Below, piece after piece: positions 10,761 to 22,399 of a stretch of 29,776 nucleotides of DNA. The DNA is from Darksidea phi (Eukaryota; Ascomycota; Dothideomycetes; Pleosporales; Lentitheciaceae). The translations under genes were made by a program, and so were the position numbers. Location of the stretch: the NCBI GenBank assembly GCA_030770425.1, contig JASJFT010000349.1, positions 1 through 29,776 on the forward strand. The letters run 5' to 3'. Each line of letters starts with the position of its first letter. The first letter of the stretch is position 1. Under the pieces are notes generated by a model. It saw only the letters and a list, made by a program, of their open reading frames with translations, had not been told where the DNA came from and ran no database searches.

Positions 10761-12250
10761 TATTTATAAGTAAATATACTATAATTAAACTACTATCTAG
10801 CTATTTCTTTTAAAACTTTATAAAATTCTTAATTATTTCTTCTAAATCTTCTAATTTCTTCTCCTAATAGTAATTTTAGCTAGGAGATTCTAGTTTTCTA
10901 AGTCTTTCTCTATTAGAAACTTCTCTTTTACTAGAGATAACTAGGTCGACTTACGTTCTACTCTAATAGAAGCTAAAGAAGATACTAAAGTAAGTAGATA
11001 GTCTTTTATAATATAGCTACTTTCTCTATAGTAAAAGTATTTCTCTTTTACCTATCTCTAATTTAGTACTTCTTTAAAGATCTATTATACTTTTTTTCTT
11101 CTTTATTTTTCTTTAAAGTTTATTAATTTTACTTAACCTAGATATAAGTATATAGACTTCTAATCTATTATATCTTTATATTAATAAAAAGAGTAGATAG
11201 ACTAGATAATCTTACTTCTAAAAATATTCTTTTTAATTCTAGCTATCTAGTCTATAAGCTAGTTAATAGTCTAGTTTTAGAAAACTTTTACTATAATTAT
11301 ATAGTCGTAGAGGTCTAGATATAAGATATATAAATATATACTCTTTAAACTATTATAATTATTAACTTCTTTAATATTATTAACTAGTCTTATAAACTTA
11401 ATATTAAAGGTATATAATAAGGTTCGCTTCTATTAAAACGTCTAGAGTCTATTCTATACTCTTTTATTAATAAGAAGGTTAGAGAACTAGTTATCTAGAA
11501 ACTTTTAAAACGTCTTTATAGTCTCTTAAGAATTTCTATCTATCTAAGATATATCTATATTTAAAGTAATACTCTTTAATTTACTAAAGATATATTCTAT
11601 CTTATAGTCTTTTCTAAAACTATTATTCTTTAACTTATAATCTATTTATATTTTAAACTACTACTAATTTCTTTAAACCCTCTTAAAGGGTTTAAGATTA
11701 GAAATCTTTATTCTCTACTTAATTTATATAATAGTTTAGACCGGTATAATAAAAATTATTAAGAAGAGAAAAAAGAATATTCTTAGTAGAAGGGGTTACG
11801 TAGGTCTAGTAGTAATAGTACTAAAGAAAATAATAGAAATAGAAGTATAAGTTATTTTAAGAATATTTATATACTTACTTATATCTTCTATTATTATAAG
11901 AATCTTTTAAATAGTAATATTAGAGGATTACTCTATATTAGACTAATTCGCTTATTTACTTTCTATTACGACTTTTACTAAATATATTTTAACTTAGATC
12001 TTCTCTTTTATAAAGAGTCTCTTTAATAGATAATTTATTAGAGCTTACTTAATCTATATATTAGTATTATCTTCGCTTTACTAAGTCTGTACTATACTAA
12101 TAAGTCCTAGTATTAGGATATTATTAGGGTCTAATACTATTAAAAATCCTAAACTTATTATAATACTTTAGTTTAATATAGAGATATACTATAAAGATCT
12201 ATTATAACGTCGACTAGAATATATAGTAGAGTACTATCTTTATCTAGACT
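10761..12250 (-). pseudogene. Gypsy B gag region, RIP-inactivated
   Basis: The interval between the 5' LTR with its primer region and the protease is where gag must lie. The minus-strand translation shows a KFLRDYKDVLKVSR-like stretch near 11500-11540, consistent with a retrotransposon gag domain. I saw no sure zinc knuckle. The assignment is mostly positional. Confidence 0.45.
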
Positions 12251-12309
12251 CTATAGATCTCGCGATCTAGTAAAGTTAATAAAAGGGTTAATTAATTTAA
12301 TATAAGGGG

Positions 12310-12481
12310 TAGAACTTTAAGAATATATACTAGATAGAATATAAATAAATTAATAAGAAGCTATAAGAGCTTCGAATAAGAATTTTATCTAAGAGGAAAT
12401 CTACTTTATAGTAGACTACTCTAAAGAAATAGTCCGAGGTCTTTATAACAAGGAGTTTTACTTTAGATCTAGTCTATTATA
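12310..12481 (-). repeat. Gypsy B 5' LTR
   Basis: A 172-bp direct repeat of 2842-3013. On the minus strand it is followed by CCCCTTATATTAAATTAACC, where a primer-binding site would sit. I could not match that to a known tRNA. Confidence 0.85.
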
Positions 12482-13750
12482 TTATTAATATATTTCTCTT
12501 CCTCTTTTTTAGCTCTAATAGTAAAGGTTTTAATAGGATCTATAGACTATAATTTACTATATTCTATTAGAGCTTACTTAAGTCTATTAACTATCTATTT
12601 TCTATTATAATAAAGATTATTATATTAGTTCTTTATCTAAGCTAGTACTATATAGTCTAGCTTAGTTAAGTATATAATATTAAAGAGAAGATTATCTAAG
12701 TCTTTATTATATATAAGAATACTATCGGGGTATAGAATATTATAAAATATAATAGTAATATCTACTATACTAAGATCTATAACTATATTTTAAAAGATAC
12801 TAGTCTATTTATAGACTAATTAATAGTAGTTAGATAAAATCTTCTAAAGGGTCTTAATAGTTTTATAAATATTATCTAGACTTATATCTTTATTATTAGA
12901 GTTAAGTATACTATATATCTTATATATAGTACTTTTTATATATAGAGATATATAGTAATTAGTATATATACTTTTAAAAATAATACTTTATAACTTAATA
13001 TCCTTTAAATTCTAGTTACGGGCTATCTTTTCTAATTTAAATTATTATTTAGTAACTATTTTATTCTAGAATCTAATATATTTATTATATTATTTAGTAC
13101 TCTTATAGGTCTATTATATCTATTCCTTATATTAGATCTTTAATATATCGAAGTAAGCTATAATTTACTTATATATAGGATTTAAAAAGCTAGAAACTAT
13201 AGTTAATATAATAGATAGTATAAGAATATTAGGTTTATTAAGTTTAGTTTTAATAAAGTCGTCTAGGTTATAAATAGACTAAGTAAATAAGCTATTAAGA
13301 ATATTCTTCACCTAATACTTTATAATATAGTTATTAAGTTATTTATCCTAGTCTTTTTAGTTCTTACTATATATATAGAGGGTAATACCTATTAAGATAT
13401 ATATAATCTAATTAACTAAAATTACTTAGCTAGAGTTTATTATAAATATACTATACTCTATAATATAAAATTATAGTAAATTTATTATAAATTATAAAAA
13501 GATATTATACCTAAGAGTATAAGATCTTAAGTAATAATAATACTAGAGCGACTATATACGTCTTAATAAATAATACTAAAAGCTAATCTATCTTCTTATA
13601 AAAGATCTAATAGTTTAGTATAAAGCTTAATAGTATATAGATTTATAAAAGGCTTATAATCTATAGATTAGTAAGGATAAGATTATATAATTATAAGATT
13701 AGTATATTATAAAGTCTATACTAAAGACTAACTATATATTAGTAAAAAGT
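12482..13750 (-). pseudogene. Copia gag, N-terminal part, RIP-inactivated
   Basis: Minus-strand translation gives a long gag-like helical region. It includes NLKDIKLQSIIFKSIYTNYY and later SNNKDISLDNIYKTIK, and ends EEEKYIN at the Gypsy B junction. The continuation at 2841 runs on with the zinc-knuckle remnant, so both pieces belong to one Copia element split by Gypsy B. Gag would form the virus-like particle. The start codon and 5' LTR are not defined, because the outer LTR partner is lost. Confidence 0.6.
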
Positions 13751-14110
13751 TTACTTCGAAAAAATTATAAGAAATATAGTATAGTATTATATAGTATAGT
13801 ATATATTATATAAGTATTCTATATTAGCTTATATCTATAGTATATTTATTCTATATCTTTAATATTATTAAATATTAGTTTATACCCGTAGTATATTTCT
13901 AATATTATTTTATATTTACTTATATATATTATATACTTATATAATAATCTTTATACTATATATATACCTTATATAAGTACTAGTAAACTATTTAATATAT
14001 TATATTCTATTTATTAAATAAGTATTAGGATATTTTATATTTATTTACGTATATTATATATTTATATAATAATCTCTATACTATATATAAGATACGTATA
14101 GGTAGGTAGA
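13751..14110. repeat. AT-rich stretch with a 125-bp-period repeat
   Basis: A segment starting TTTTATATTTACTTATATAT at 13908 recurs at 14033 for about 57 bp, differing only by transitions. The block is nearly pure A/T. It lies where the Copia 5' LTR or leader should be, so it may be part of that LTR. No second LTR is present to prove it. Confidence 0.5.
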
Positions 14111-16460
14111 TATAAAAATACTAAGATAGTAAAAGGATTATATTTAAATAGAGATAAGACGAATCCTTAAGAAGATATAATAGTAGGACGTAGGACTATA
14201 TAGGGTCTAGTATATAACTATAACTAGGCCGATAATAATCTAGAAGTTCTCTAGTAGAAGTAGGTATAATATAGTCTTCCCTTTTTCTAAAGGCCGTCCC
14301 GGCCCTTATAGAGAGTTATTTACTATAATATATTCTATTAATCCCTTTACTTTCTTTAGAAAAGTTTATCTAAGTATCTATACTCCTAAAAAACCCTATT
14401 TCTAAAGAAAAAATAATTTTATAGAGAAGACCTTTTAGATATTTAGTATCTACGTTATACTCTACTACTTTAATAGAAGATTTTCGTAGTCTTTCTAGTC
14501 TTATAGCTCTTAACCCTAATTTTATAATATATAGTTAGTTTAATTAAAAAGTATATATAACTTAAGTATTAGTCTATTATTAACGTACGTTTATAACTTT
14601 TATCTATTATTATTATAGCTTATAGTCTATATATATTCTTATAGGTCCTTATACTAGTAGTAATAGTATTACTACTTCCCTTATAGGTAATTTTTAGTAA
14701 CTTCTATCTAGTAGATACTTACTATCTTTATATAAGAGCTATTTACTAAGTATAATCTCTATAGCTACTTTACTTACTTATAATATCTTTATAAAGACTT
14801 TAGGACTAGCCTAGACTCCGTTTAATTTAGTTTTAATATCTATTATAATAGTATAACCTAGTAGTACTTAGTAATTACTAGCTACTATTTATTATAACTT
14901 ATAATTATATTAAATTACTTATTTATCTATAACTCTTCTAGTAAGAGAAATTCTATTTATATCTTTATAGATATTTATTTAAGAGATAATAAATTATTAT
15001 ATATTATATCTCTTTAGATATCTTTATTTCTATATTTTAGACTTTTACTAGTAAATATCTAGAGTACTATTAATTTAAATATAAAACGGTCTCTTTTAGT
15101 ATAAGTATAAGAAGATATATCTACTCCTAGATTTTTCTACTTTATTCTTTAATATTCTTAAGATCCTACCCCTTATTATAATTACCTCCGCTAGCTAGTA
15201 TAGTAATATTACTCTTTTTAAGTATATTTATACTCTCCCTATCTATTTAGAGCCTTAGTCCTCCTTTATATACTATTAGTATATAAACTATCTTTTTTAG
15301 TTTATACGAAAGTTTAATATAACTAAGCTCTATTAGATTACTTTAAGTAACTAGTACTAGAAGACTAATATCTATACTACCTATAGTAGGTATAAAGCTT
15401 ATTATTAAACCTACTTAGTAGTATATATTAATCTTCTTCTCTTCTTATTAATATAGTTCTACTAATAATTTATATAGGTTAAGTCTACTTTTTACTACTA
15501 CTTTAATCTTCTTATCTTTATTATTAAGTATATTTAGTATTATAATACCCGAGCTACTTATAATAATAAGGATATAAATTCTAATATACTTAAGAAGATT
15601 TAATAGAATATATAGTTCTATACTTTTAATATTAATACTAGTTAGAACTAGTATAAGGCTAAGTAGAAGTATTTAATTAAGAATATTAGTAGTAAGGTAG
15701 AATTATACTAGGCTATAGCTACGGCGTATAAGCTTAACTTTTAGTACTATTAGATATATTCTACTATCTTTCTAATAGCTTCCTATACTAATTTCTCTAG
15801 TATAGACTAAGTAATATTAGTTATTTAGTACCTATTAACTTTATAGTCTCCGCTACCTATAAGGCTTACTTTATTAAGTATAACTCCTTAACTAGTATAC
15901 CCCTTAAGACTACTAATTATAAGTATTATTAGTACTATTATAGTTCTAATATTCCTAATAGAAATATTATTAGTAGAGATATAATACTTATTACCCCTTA
16001 GAAGGGGGTACTACGAAGCTCCTCTAGAAACTTCTCGTCTAGTATATATAGCTTACTTAGGTTATTTATAGACTATATAGTACTTAACTAAGATTTCTAT
16101 TACTAGGGTATATAAATAGAATAAATATCTATATTAAGAATCTAGCTTATTAATTCTAATATTATTATTACTAGTTAGTCTATTTATTACTATAATATAT
16201 AAAGGCTAGTTTTACTAAATCCTTTAAGCCGTAGCTTATTATTAAAGTAGATAGTATTCTCTTTTTTAATTAATTATTCTACTTATATAGTATCCTCTAA
16301 GTAGAGTTCTAAGGGTACCTTTTAGCTAGATCTTTTAATTCTTTCTTTATATTAATATTACTTATATAGTCTACCTCTTTAGAATTTTTTATATATATTA
16401 TTATTCCTTTATAAAGATTATAATACTTCTTTAATAGCTTTCTACTTTAGACGACTTAAT
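14111..16460. other. Unassigned RIP-degraded sequence
   Basis: About 2.35 kb between the presumed Copia 5' end and the Gypsy C chromodomain. It should contain the Gypsy C 3' LTR, but no partner LTR exists in the window to find it by. On the plus strand one frame near 15630-16000 is coding-like with only RIP-type stops (for example KYLIKNISSKVELY), but I cannot assign a family. A partly palindromic TACCCCTTAGAAGGGGGTA lies near 15987-16006. There is no other recognised feature. Confidence 0.4.
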
Positions 16461-16479
16461 ATTTAATTATCTAGGTTCG

Positions 16480-16625
16480 TCTAATATTCCGCGAGAACCT
16501 TATTATAATTATTAAAAAAGGTCTTAGACTTCTATATACTATTCTTATACGACTAACCTAGCTACTTTATAAGAAAGAGCTTCTTATTATATACTATTTT
16601 ATAAACGAGAATAACTTTAACTTTA
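16480..16625 (-). pseudogene. Gypsy C chromodomain, RIP-inactivated
   Basis: Minus-strand translation reads VILVYKIVYNKKLFLIK, then LG.SYKNS, then FFNNYNKVLAEY. This follows the chromodomain plan E.E.IL..R..R....YLVKW.GY..S..TWEP...L.N....L.EY, with Trp lost. It follows the integrase C-terminus (KKLDIKYLRPFTI at about 16830, matching KKLD.K.LGPF.I). Confidence 0.7.
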
Positions 16626-16689
16626 TATTAATTACTATTATTAAGCTTTAAATACTATATAGACCTAGATCTAAAATTTAAATCTTTTT

Positions 16690-17508
16690 TTAACTTTATC
16701 TATTTCTCTAGAAGAGATATATAGAAGATAGGATATAATTAGAATATTAATAAAGATAGTTCGAGCTAGTAGCTTAGTTTATTATATTTAATTTAAATAG
16801 TAAAGGGTCTTAAATATTTTATATCTAACTTCTTTAAAGGATATTTAATCTTAATATTAGTAATCTTTAAAATTATCTTTTTACTAATAGTAAAATACTT
16901 ACTTATTCTCTTTAAGTTATATTAGTATTATTAGCTCTTCTAAGTATAGATTAATATATTCTAAGTATTAGAAAACTACTATATTTAGTTAGTTAGAAAG
17001 TTAACGACTTTTTAATATATATTTAGGATCTTTTTATTTATACTCTAGTTACTAGGTAGTTAATAGAGCTAATATTTATCTTCTATATTATTAAAATCTT
17101 TAGATTTAATACCCGTTATAATCTTAATAAGATATATACTATAACTTAAATAAATCTTAAAGTTATATATATATTCTACTATTAGAAGTAGCTAATACTA
17201 GTTATTTTACTAATAGTTTAGATATATCTATAGGTACGCTTTAAGCTTCTAATTCTAGTATTTAGTTTAGTTATCTATTTATAGGTAGAAGGCTATACTT
17301 ATTCGTCGTTTAATATTAAAATAAAAGTATATATTTAACTAGAATTTACTAGTAAAGATAGAGCCCTAGTCTAAGATTAGTAATAATAAAAGTCTAATCT
17401 TAGTAAATACTTCTATAAATAATAGGTTAGCTAATATACTTATAATAATATTTTTTATTATAGATAGGTACTAGACTAGCTTTAAAAAGTAGTTAATAAG
17501 TACTAGTA
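16690..17508 (-). pseudogene. Gypsy C integrase, C-terminal part, RIP-inactivated
   Basis: Minus-strand translation from 17508 downward reads VLINYFLKLV (family: VVIDRFSK), then a DQG-like block with IFTSKFW near 17330-17360. RRISIAFYP follows near 17280-17310, matching the family's LSTAFHPQTDGQTER. It ends with the Gly-Pro-Phe module typical of chromovirus integrases near 16820. Several Gln and Trp codons are stops. The N-terminal zinc finger and first catalytic Asp lie on the other side of the Gypsy A insertion. Confidence 0.78.
17504..17508. repeat. TAGTA target-site duplication, left copy (Gypsy A)
   Basis: TAGTA directly left of the Gypsy A LTR edge, identical to 24884-24888 directly right of the other edge. 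Five bp is the usual duplication for Ty3/Gypsy integrases. It falls exactly where the Gypsy C integrase frame is interrupted. Confidence 0.85.
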
Positions 17509-17942
17509 TATTATATATTATATATACCTTTATATAGAATCCGAGTTAGGACTAATAGAATATTTATTATACCGTTAGTTTCTAATAGATTAAGATTAAG
17601 TTAATGAATTCTATTACTAGAATAACTACTTAGGAAAAGATCTAATCTTATTTATAAGTATTAGGTAAAGAACTAAAGATTAACTATAAGGAATTAAAAT
17701 AAAAGTCTAAGAGATCCTCCGCTCTCTTATACCTATCCCTATTCCCTAAGATAGTAGTAGTAGTAGTAGAAGTAGTAGCTTCTATAACTTCTATAACTTC
17801 TATAGTAGTTATAGAAGTAGTTATCTTAGTAACTTCTATAACTTCTAAGTTATATAATATTAGATTACTAACTAAATATAGCTTAGCTATTATAGCTATA
17901 TTAGAGCTTACCTTATACCCCTCTAATCCTAGGGTTATAATA
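17509..17942 (-). repeat. Gypsy A 3' LTR
   Basis: 434 bp, collinear with 24450-24883 with no gap. By eye about 26 differences, all transitions. It contains a GTA-type and a TTCTATAAC-type microsatellite in the U3 part. The minus-strand start TATTATAACCC is the mutated form of TGTTACAACCC. Confidence 0.93.
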
Positions 17943-17960
17943 CTCGCTCCCTCCTTCTAA
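17943..17960 (-). promoter_or_regulatory. Gypsy A polypurine tract
   Basis: On the minus strand AGAAGGAGGGAGCGAG ends exactly at the 3' LTR start. It is an uninterrupted purine run but for one C, where plus-strand cDNA priming occurs. Confidence 0.8.
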
Positions 17961-18699
17961 GCTTCGTCCTCGAAGATTTAACTATACCTACTATTCCCTA
18001 GCTAGTAGTATCTACGCTTAGTAGGTTTCTTTTTCTAAATCGTACTATACTCTACGTATACGTACTATATAGTCTATCTAGAACTATAGTTATTTTATCT
18101 CTTTAGTAGTATATAAGAGTAATTGATTCGTTATCTATATAGGACTAATTATCTTTTATTCTTAATTAACTTCTTAGGTTCTAATAATACCTAAGACTCC
18201 TATAATAACTTATTTCGAATATTATTATTATCTTATAGATCGCTTATTTACTTATTCTCGTCCTATACTAATACTCTATTCTTACTATTATACTATACGG
18301 CCTTCTTAAACCTATTATATCGACCTTTAGTTTAGTTTCTATATAAAGTATATCTATTATAGATCGAAGTATAACCTAGTAGTAACTAAGAGAGATTAGA
18401 TAAAGGTAGATAAATAGAAATTCGATCTTCTAGCTAAGCTAGATACTATACGTACTATCTATAATAAGACTTTTATTTAAATAACTAAGCTCTATACTTA
18501 TAAGATCCGTCTTTTAAAGTAGCTTTAGGACCTAGATTATTATAATATTAAAATATACCGTCGCGAGTTTACGTCCCTCGAAGAGCTAGATTAGTTAGAA
18601 AAAGCTAAATATTCTATTTCCTCTAACTTATTCGGGTTACTATAGTAACCCTTACTATATAAGTCTATTAATTTCTTCTTCCTAAATAGTTAGAAGCCT

Positions 18700-18870
18700 T
18701 TACCTCTAGGTACTTCTAGTAATACTACTTAACTAGTCTCTAGTAGTCCTATAGATTCCTAATTAGTTTCTATATATTCTAATTAGTAGATTATTCTACC
18801 TACTTAACTAAATATTTCTACTAATAACTAAACTTTTATAGTTCTTAGATCTCCTTAACCTCGTACTTCT
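18700..18870 (-). pseudogene. Gypsy A chromodomain, RIP-inactivated
   Basis: Minus-strand translation reads KKYEVKEIQELQKFSYQ, then QKYLVKQVE, then a KPIRNLQDYQ stretch. These match EYEVEEIL..R, YLVKW.GY and WEP..NL.NC. Trp codons are mutated. It follows the integrase C-terminal module (GPFEIKEKIEPVNYRLKL, about 18990-19040) and a HPVFH-like block, the typical chromovirus arrangement. Confidence 0.75.
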
Positions 18871-18949
18871 TATCTTTAAGTTCGATATTAATAGCTACTT
18901 TAGCGTCTTCCGGTACTAGTTCTAGTAGTAATATATAGAATACTAGGTA

Positions 18950-19900
18950 TATCTTTATACCTTTAGCTAGCTTTAGCCTATAGTTAACTAGTTCTATTTT
19001 TTCTTTAATTTCGAATAGTCCGATTCGTAAATTATCTAGTTTATTATATAGTTATTTAGTTTTTAGATTTTATTATAAAAGAAAAACTTTATCTCCTCTT
19101 TTAAGGGTCGGTCCCTTAAGTCTTCTTTTATTTACTATTTTAGCTATTATAAGATTTCTACGTACTATCTATATACTAAGTTCTTTATATAATTCTTATA
19201 TTAAGTAGACTTTCTCTTCTATTCTAGTAGATATACTCTTAATATCCTTTAGATCTCTATAAGTTATTAGCTTATATTTATAGTTTATATAATATAATAA
19301 GTATCTAGTTATTATAGACTTCTTACTATTATATATTAATTATACTATTAGTAGTAATTTAATCTAGTTATTTTATAATTTATTAACGTAGAACTTAAGA
19401 TACTCCTTTAGAGTTTAGTTTATTTATTCTATCTAACTATCTATCTATAAATAGAAGTTAGTCGATAGCTTTCTTTTAATTTTTAGTTTTACGAGTAGTA
19501 TACTCTAAAACTTTAAAATAAATAGTTTATTCCTATCTATAAGAATCTATTCTAATAATTTATAGTTAGTAATAAGTATTCTTTTAATCTCGTAAACTAT
19601 ATTTTCTACTATAATTACTTTATTTATTAGGATAAAGTATACTACTTTAGTTAATTAGTTTATAATTACTATAATTATATTATATAATCTTTCTAATTCT
19701 AGTTTTAATAATAGTAGTAACTTTACTATAAAGTCTATTATAACGTAAGTCTATAATCGTATAGGTAGTACTAGTAGTTAGAGTAATCTATAGGGCTTAT
19801 ATCTCTTAGGTTTATTTTTAGAATATTTTAAATAGTCGTCTATTACTTTCTAAACTTTCTTTTTTACGTTAGTAAGTAGGTATTCTCTATCTATATATCT
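18950..19900 (-). pseudogene. Gypsy A integrase, RIP-inactivated
   Basis: Minus-strand translation shows the first catalytic block near 19720-19740 (family DFV..LP, the Asp codon mutated). KVVYFILINKVI follows near 19620-19650, then LIDRNKLFILKF near 19510-19530 (family TDR...F.S.FW). KLSTNFYL near 19450-19470 matches LSTAYHPQTDGQTER with many changes. The C-terminal GPFE module follows. In-frame stops and lost catalytic residues make it inactive. Confidence 0.75.
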
Positions 19901-20249
19901 AACTATTTTATTAATTTCTAAGTATCCTAGTATCTTACTCTCGTAGATTTCCTATATTAAATCTTCTCTAAGACTTAGTAGTATATAAGGTCTTATCTCT
20001 AAGTCGTTCGTCTAAATAGAGTATTCTTTCTCGTTAAGAAATATATTATCTTCCTTTAGTATTCTATTAGTATCTTTAATAGTTTCTTAAATCTTATTTC
20101 TTTATTTTTTCTTAATATCTACTACTACTATAATCTTAACTAGTCTTATATAGTTATATATAAGAGTTTCGTTAGATTCTCTTTATAAAACTAGTTCGTA
20201 TATAATAGATTTATTAGTATCTTAAAAGTCTAATCTCCTATTAAGAGTA

Positions 20250-20720
20250 TCTACTACTCTATTTAGTATTTTTAGCCGGTAACTTATCTTAAAGTCGTAA
20301 TCTACTAGTAATTCCGACTATTAGAATTATTATCGATTAAGTTTCTTTATAGTCGTAAAACTTATAAGGTTCTAGTAGTTTATAATAATCTTAATCTTAT
20401 ACTTAGCTCTTATAAGCTATAGTCTTTATTATTTAAATATTAATATAATAGTACTAAGTTTCTTATTATAAATATTATAGTTTACTTCTTCTTTACTAAA
20501 CTTACGTAAGTAGTAGAATACTAGTCTCTATTTTCTATCCTCCCTCTATTAGGTAAGTATTACTCCTAGTATATAATCTAATATATCCGTCTTTACTCTA
20601 AGAGGTCTTATTAGATTATATATCTATAATATAGATACTAATATAAATAGGATTTTAAGCTTATTAAAAGCTTTCTATTATTTCTAGTTCTACTAAAATC
20701 TCTTTTTCTTCTTAGTTACC
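20250..20720 (-). pseudogene. Gypsy A RNase H, RIP-inactivated
   Basis: After the RT, minus-strand translation gives the RNase H blocks: LRV.TD.SDY.LG..LT near 20570-20610, then YNIYNKKL near 20460-20490. An IIDYQNL-like block near 20370 stands for TDH.NL. The end is rich in basic residues, as in the Gypsy connection to integrase. Stops occur at likely Trp and Gln codons. Confidence 0.72.
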
Positions 20721-20779
20721 CCTATAAGTAGAGATATAGTCTTTAAGTAGTCCTTAATAAACTTCTAATAGAAGTTAGT

Positions 20780-21430
20780 AAATCCTAAAAAGGATTATAT
20801 ATCTTTAACTAATATTAAAGTTAACTATTTCCTTATAGTCTATACCTTTTTTAGGTCTATAGATACTTCTTCTTACGAAATAATAAAATCTAGATATTTA
20901 GTCTCTATCTTATAGAATTTATACTTATCTAGGTAAAGTAGTAATCTATTTTATTATAGCTTTTATAGTACTTTCTTTATATATTCTTTATATTCTTCTA
21001 GTATCCCTTTACTATATATAAGAATATTATTTAGATATACTATATAGAATATATCTAAGTATTTATTTAATATTCTATTAATAATTAACTAAAATATTAC
21101 TAGTATATTTATTAGTTTAAATAGTATAACTCTATACTTATAGAGTCCGTATTAGATCTTAAATACTATATACTTCTTATACCCTTTTACTATTTAAATC
21201 TAATAGAATTCTTCTTAGATATTAAATTTTATAATTTATTTAACTTCTTAGAGCTAGTCTATAAGTTCTCTAATTAGTAATAGTAAATATTTATTTTTCT
21301 TTATAATATTATTTAAATATCTATAGTCTATATAAAGTTATAACTTTCTATTCTTCTTTAAAATAAATAAAACTAGTAATACTATAGAGCTTTAACTTTC
21401 TCTAATATATTCTCTTTTTAAGTTTTTTAT
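20780..21430 (-). pseudogene. Gypsy A reverse transcriptase, RIP-inactivated
   Basis: Minus-strand translation opens near 21390 with VLFILKKNRKLQLYIDYRYL, the family's LFV.KKDG.LR.CVDYR.LN block. It reaches the catalytic box YLNNILIYSK, with Asn-Asn encoded at 21026-21031 where Gypsy has YLDDILIYS. Stops are TAG/TAA only. In an intact element this would make the cDNA inside the particle. Confidence 0.82.
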
Positions 21431-22399
21431 TAGGTACTCTTTTAATTCTTCTTATTAATCTACTATTAACGAGTATATAGGTCTAGACTTAAGCTTTATA
21501 CCCTATTCTAGATATATCTTATAATTCTATTTCTAGTACTCTAGTAAATTGGTATTTAGATATTCTTCGAATAGCTCTTAGAACTCCTCGTAGTCTTAAG
21601 ATATTATTAGTTATAGTTCTTCCTATATAGTTACGACTCTTCGTACTATAATAATACTAACTTTCTATAAATTCTTTTTATAGATTCTTATAATCTTATA
21701 AAATAAAATTAAGTCTATTCTTCCTTTTTAAGGTATATACTAGATCTTGTAGCTAGACCTATCTAGTCTTCTAATTCTTACGACTTAAGTTATCTACTTA
21801 TAGTCTAGTATTTTATATAGCTTCTAATCTATCTATAGATTATACGTCGCTAGCTAATTATAACTAATAATTATATCGATATCTCTAATTTCTATAATAT
21901 TAAATCTATAATAGTCTCTAATATTTTCTACCTTTAGGATTACTTTTTATATTTTAAGGCGAATTATACCTCCTCTATATTCTATAGATAATCTATCTCT
22001 AAGATCTACTTATATAGATTTTTCTTTAACTTAGTAGAGAATTCTATATTTCTTTATTAATTTTAATAATAAAAGTATAAATTCGGCTCTACTATTTATA
22101 ATAGCTCGGACCTTCTATCTATAAATTTATATATCTACTTCTAATCTAGTTAGTTATTATATACCTTCTTATATAATTTATAGAGTTATCTTTTAAATAC
22201 TTTTATTAGTACGACCCTAGTATAGCTAATAATAATCTAGTTTTTTAGTTTATTATTATAGAGGTCCTATCCTTTAGGGGTATCCTCTAACTTCTAAGTA
22301 CTTTATTAGAGAGGCGACTCGCCTAACTATTCTAACTTTAGACTTTCCTCTTTTTCGATTCTATAAGATATTTTCTAGTTTAGTACCTATTATAGCTCC

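Larger units (their letters stand above)
2842..12481 (-). mobile_element. Gypsy B: full-length RIP-degraded chromodomain Ty3/Gypsy element
   Basis: Two 172-bp LTRs (2842-3013 and 12310-12481) flank gag, protease, RT, RNase H, integrase and chromodomain read on the minus strand, which is the Gypsy (chromovirus) order. A purine-rich tract lies beside the 3' LTR. Without the pogo insertion at 4366-6215 the element is about 7.8 kb. The Copia gag reading stops at one edge and resumes at the other, so Gypsy B is an insertion in Copia. The 5-bp flanks (AAAAA and TTATT) do not match, so no target duplication is visible. Confidence 0.85.
16461..17508 (-). mobile_element. Gypsy C chromodomain element, 3' half
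   Basis: The C-terminal integrase half and chromodomain of a minus-strand Gypsy element. The integrase reading breaks at 17508, where Gypsy A is inserted, and resumes at 24884. TAGTA is present at 17504-17508 and again at 24884-24888. The 3' LTR should lie to the left within unassigned sequence. Confidence 0.8.

Noticed and set aside
11676..11693. AAACCCTCTTAAAGGGTTT-like hairpin as a terminator.
   Set aside because: It lies within the mutated Gypsy B gag, has no adjoining gene end, and is likely chance in AT-rich sequence.
2837..12486. Target-site duplication for Gypsy B.
   Set aside because: Flanks read AAAAA and TTATT, which transitions cannot reconcile. No duplication is claimed, though the LTRs are exact in length.
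17755..17850. Short regular repeats (GTA and TTCTATAAC types), considered as CRISPR-like or a separate satellite.
   Set aside because: They are present in both Gypsy A LTRs at the same place, have no unique spacers, and are an LTR microsatellite.
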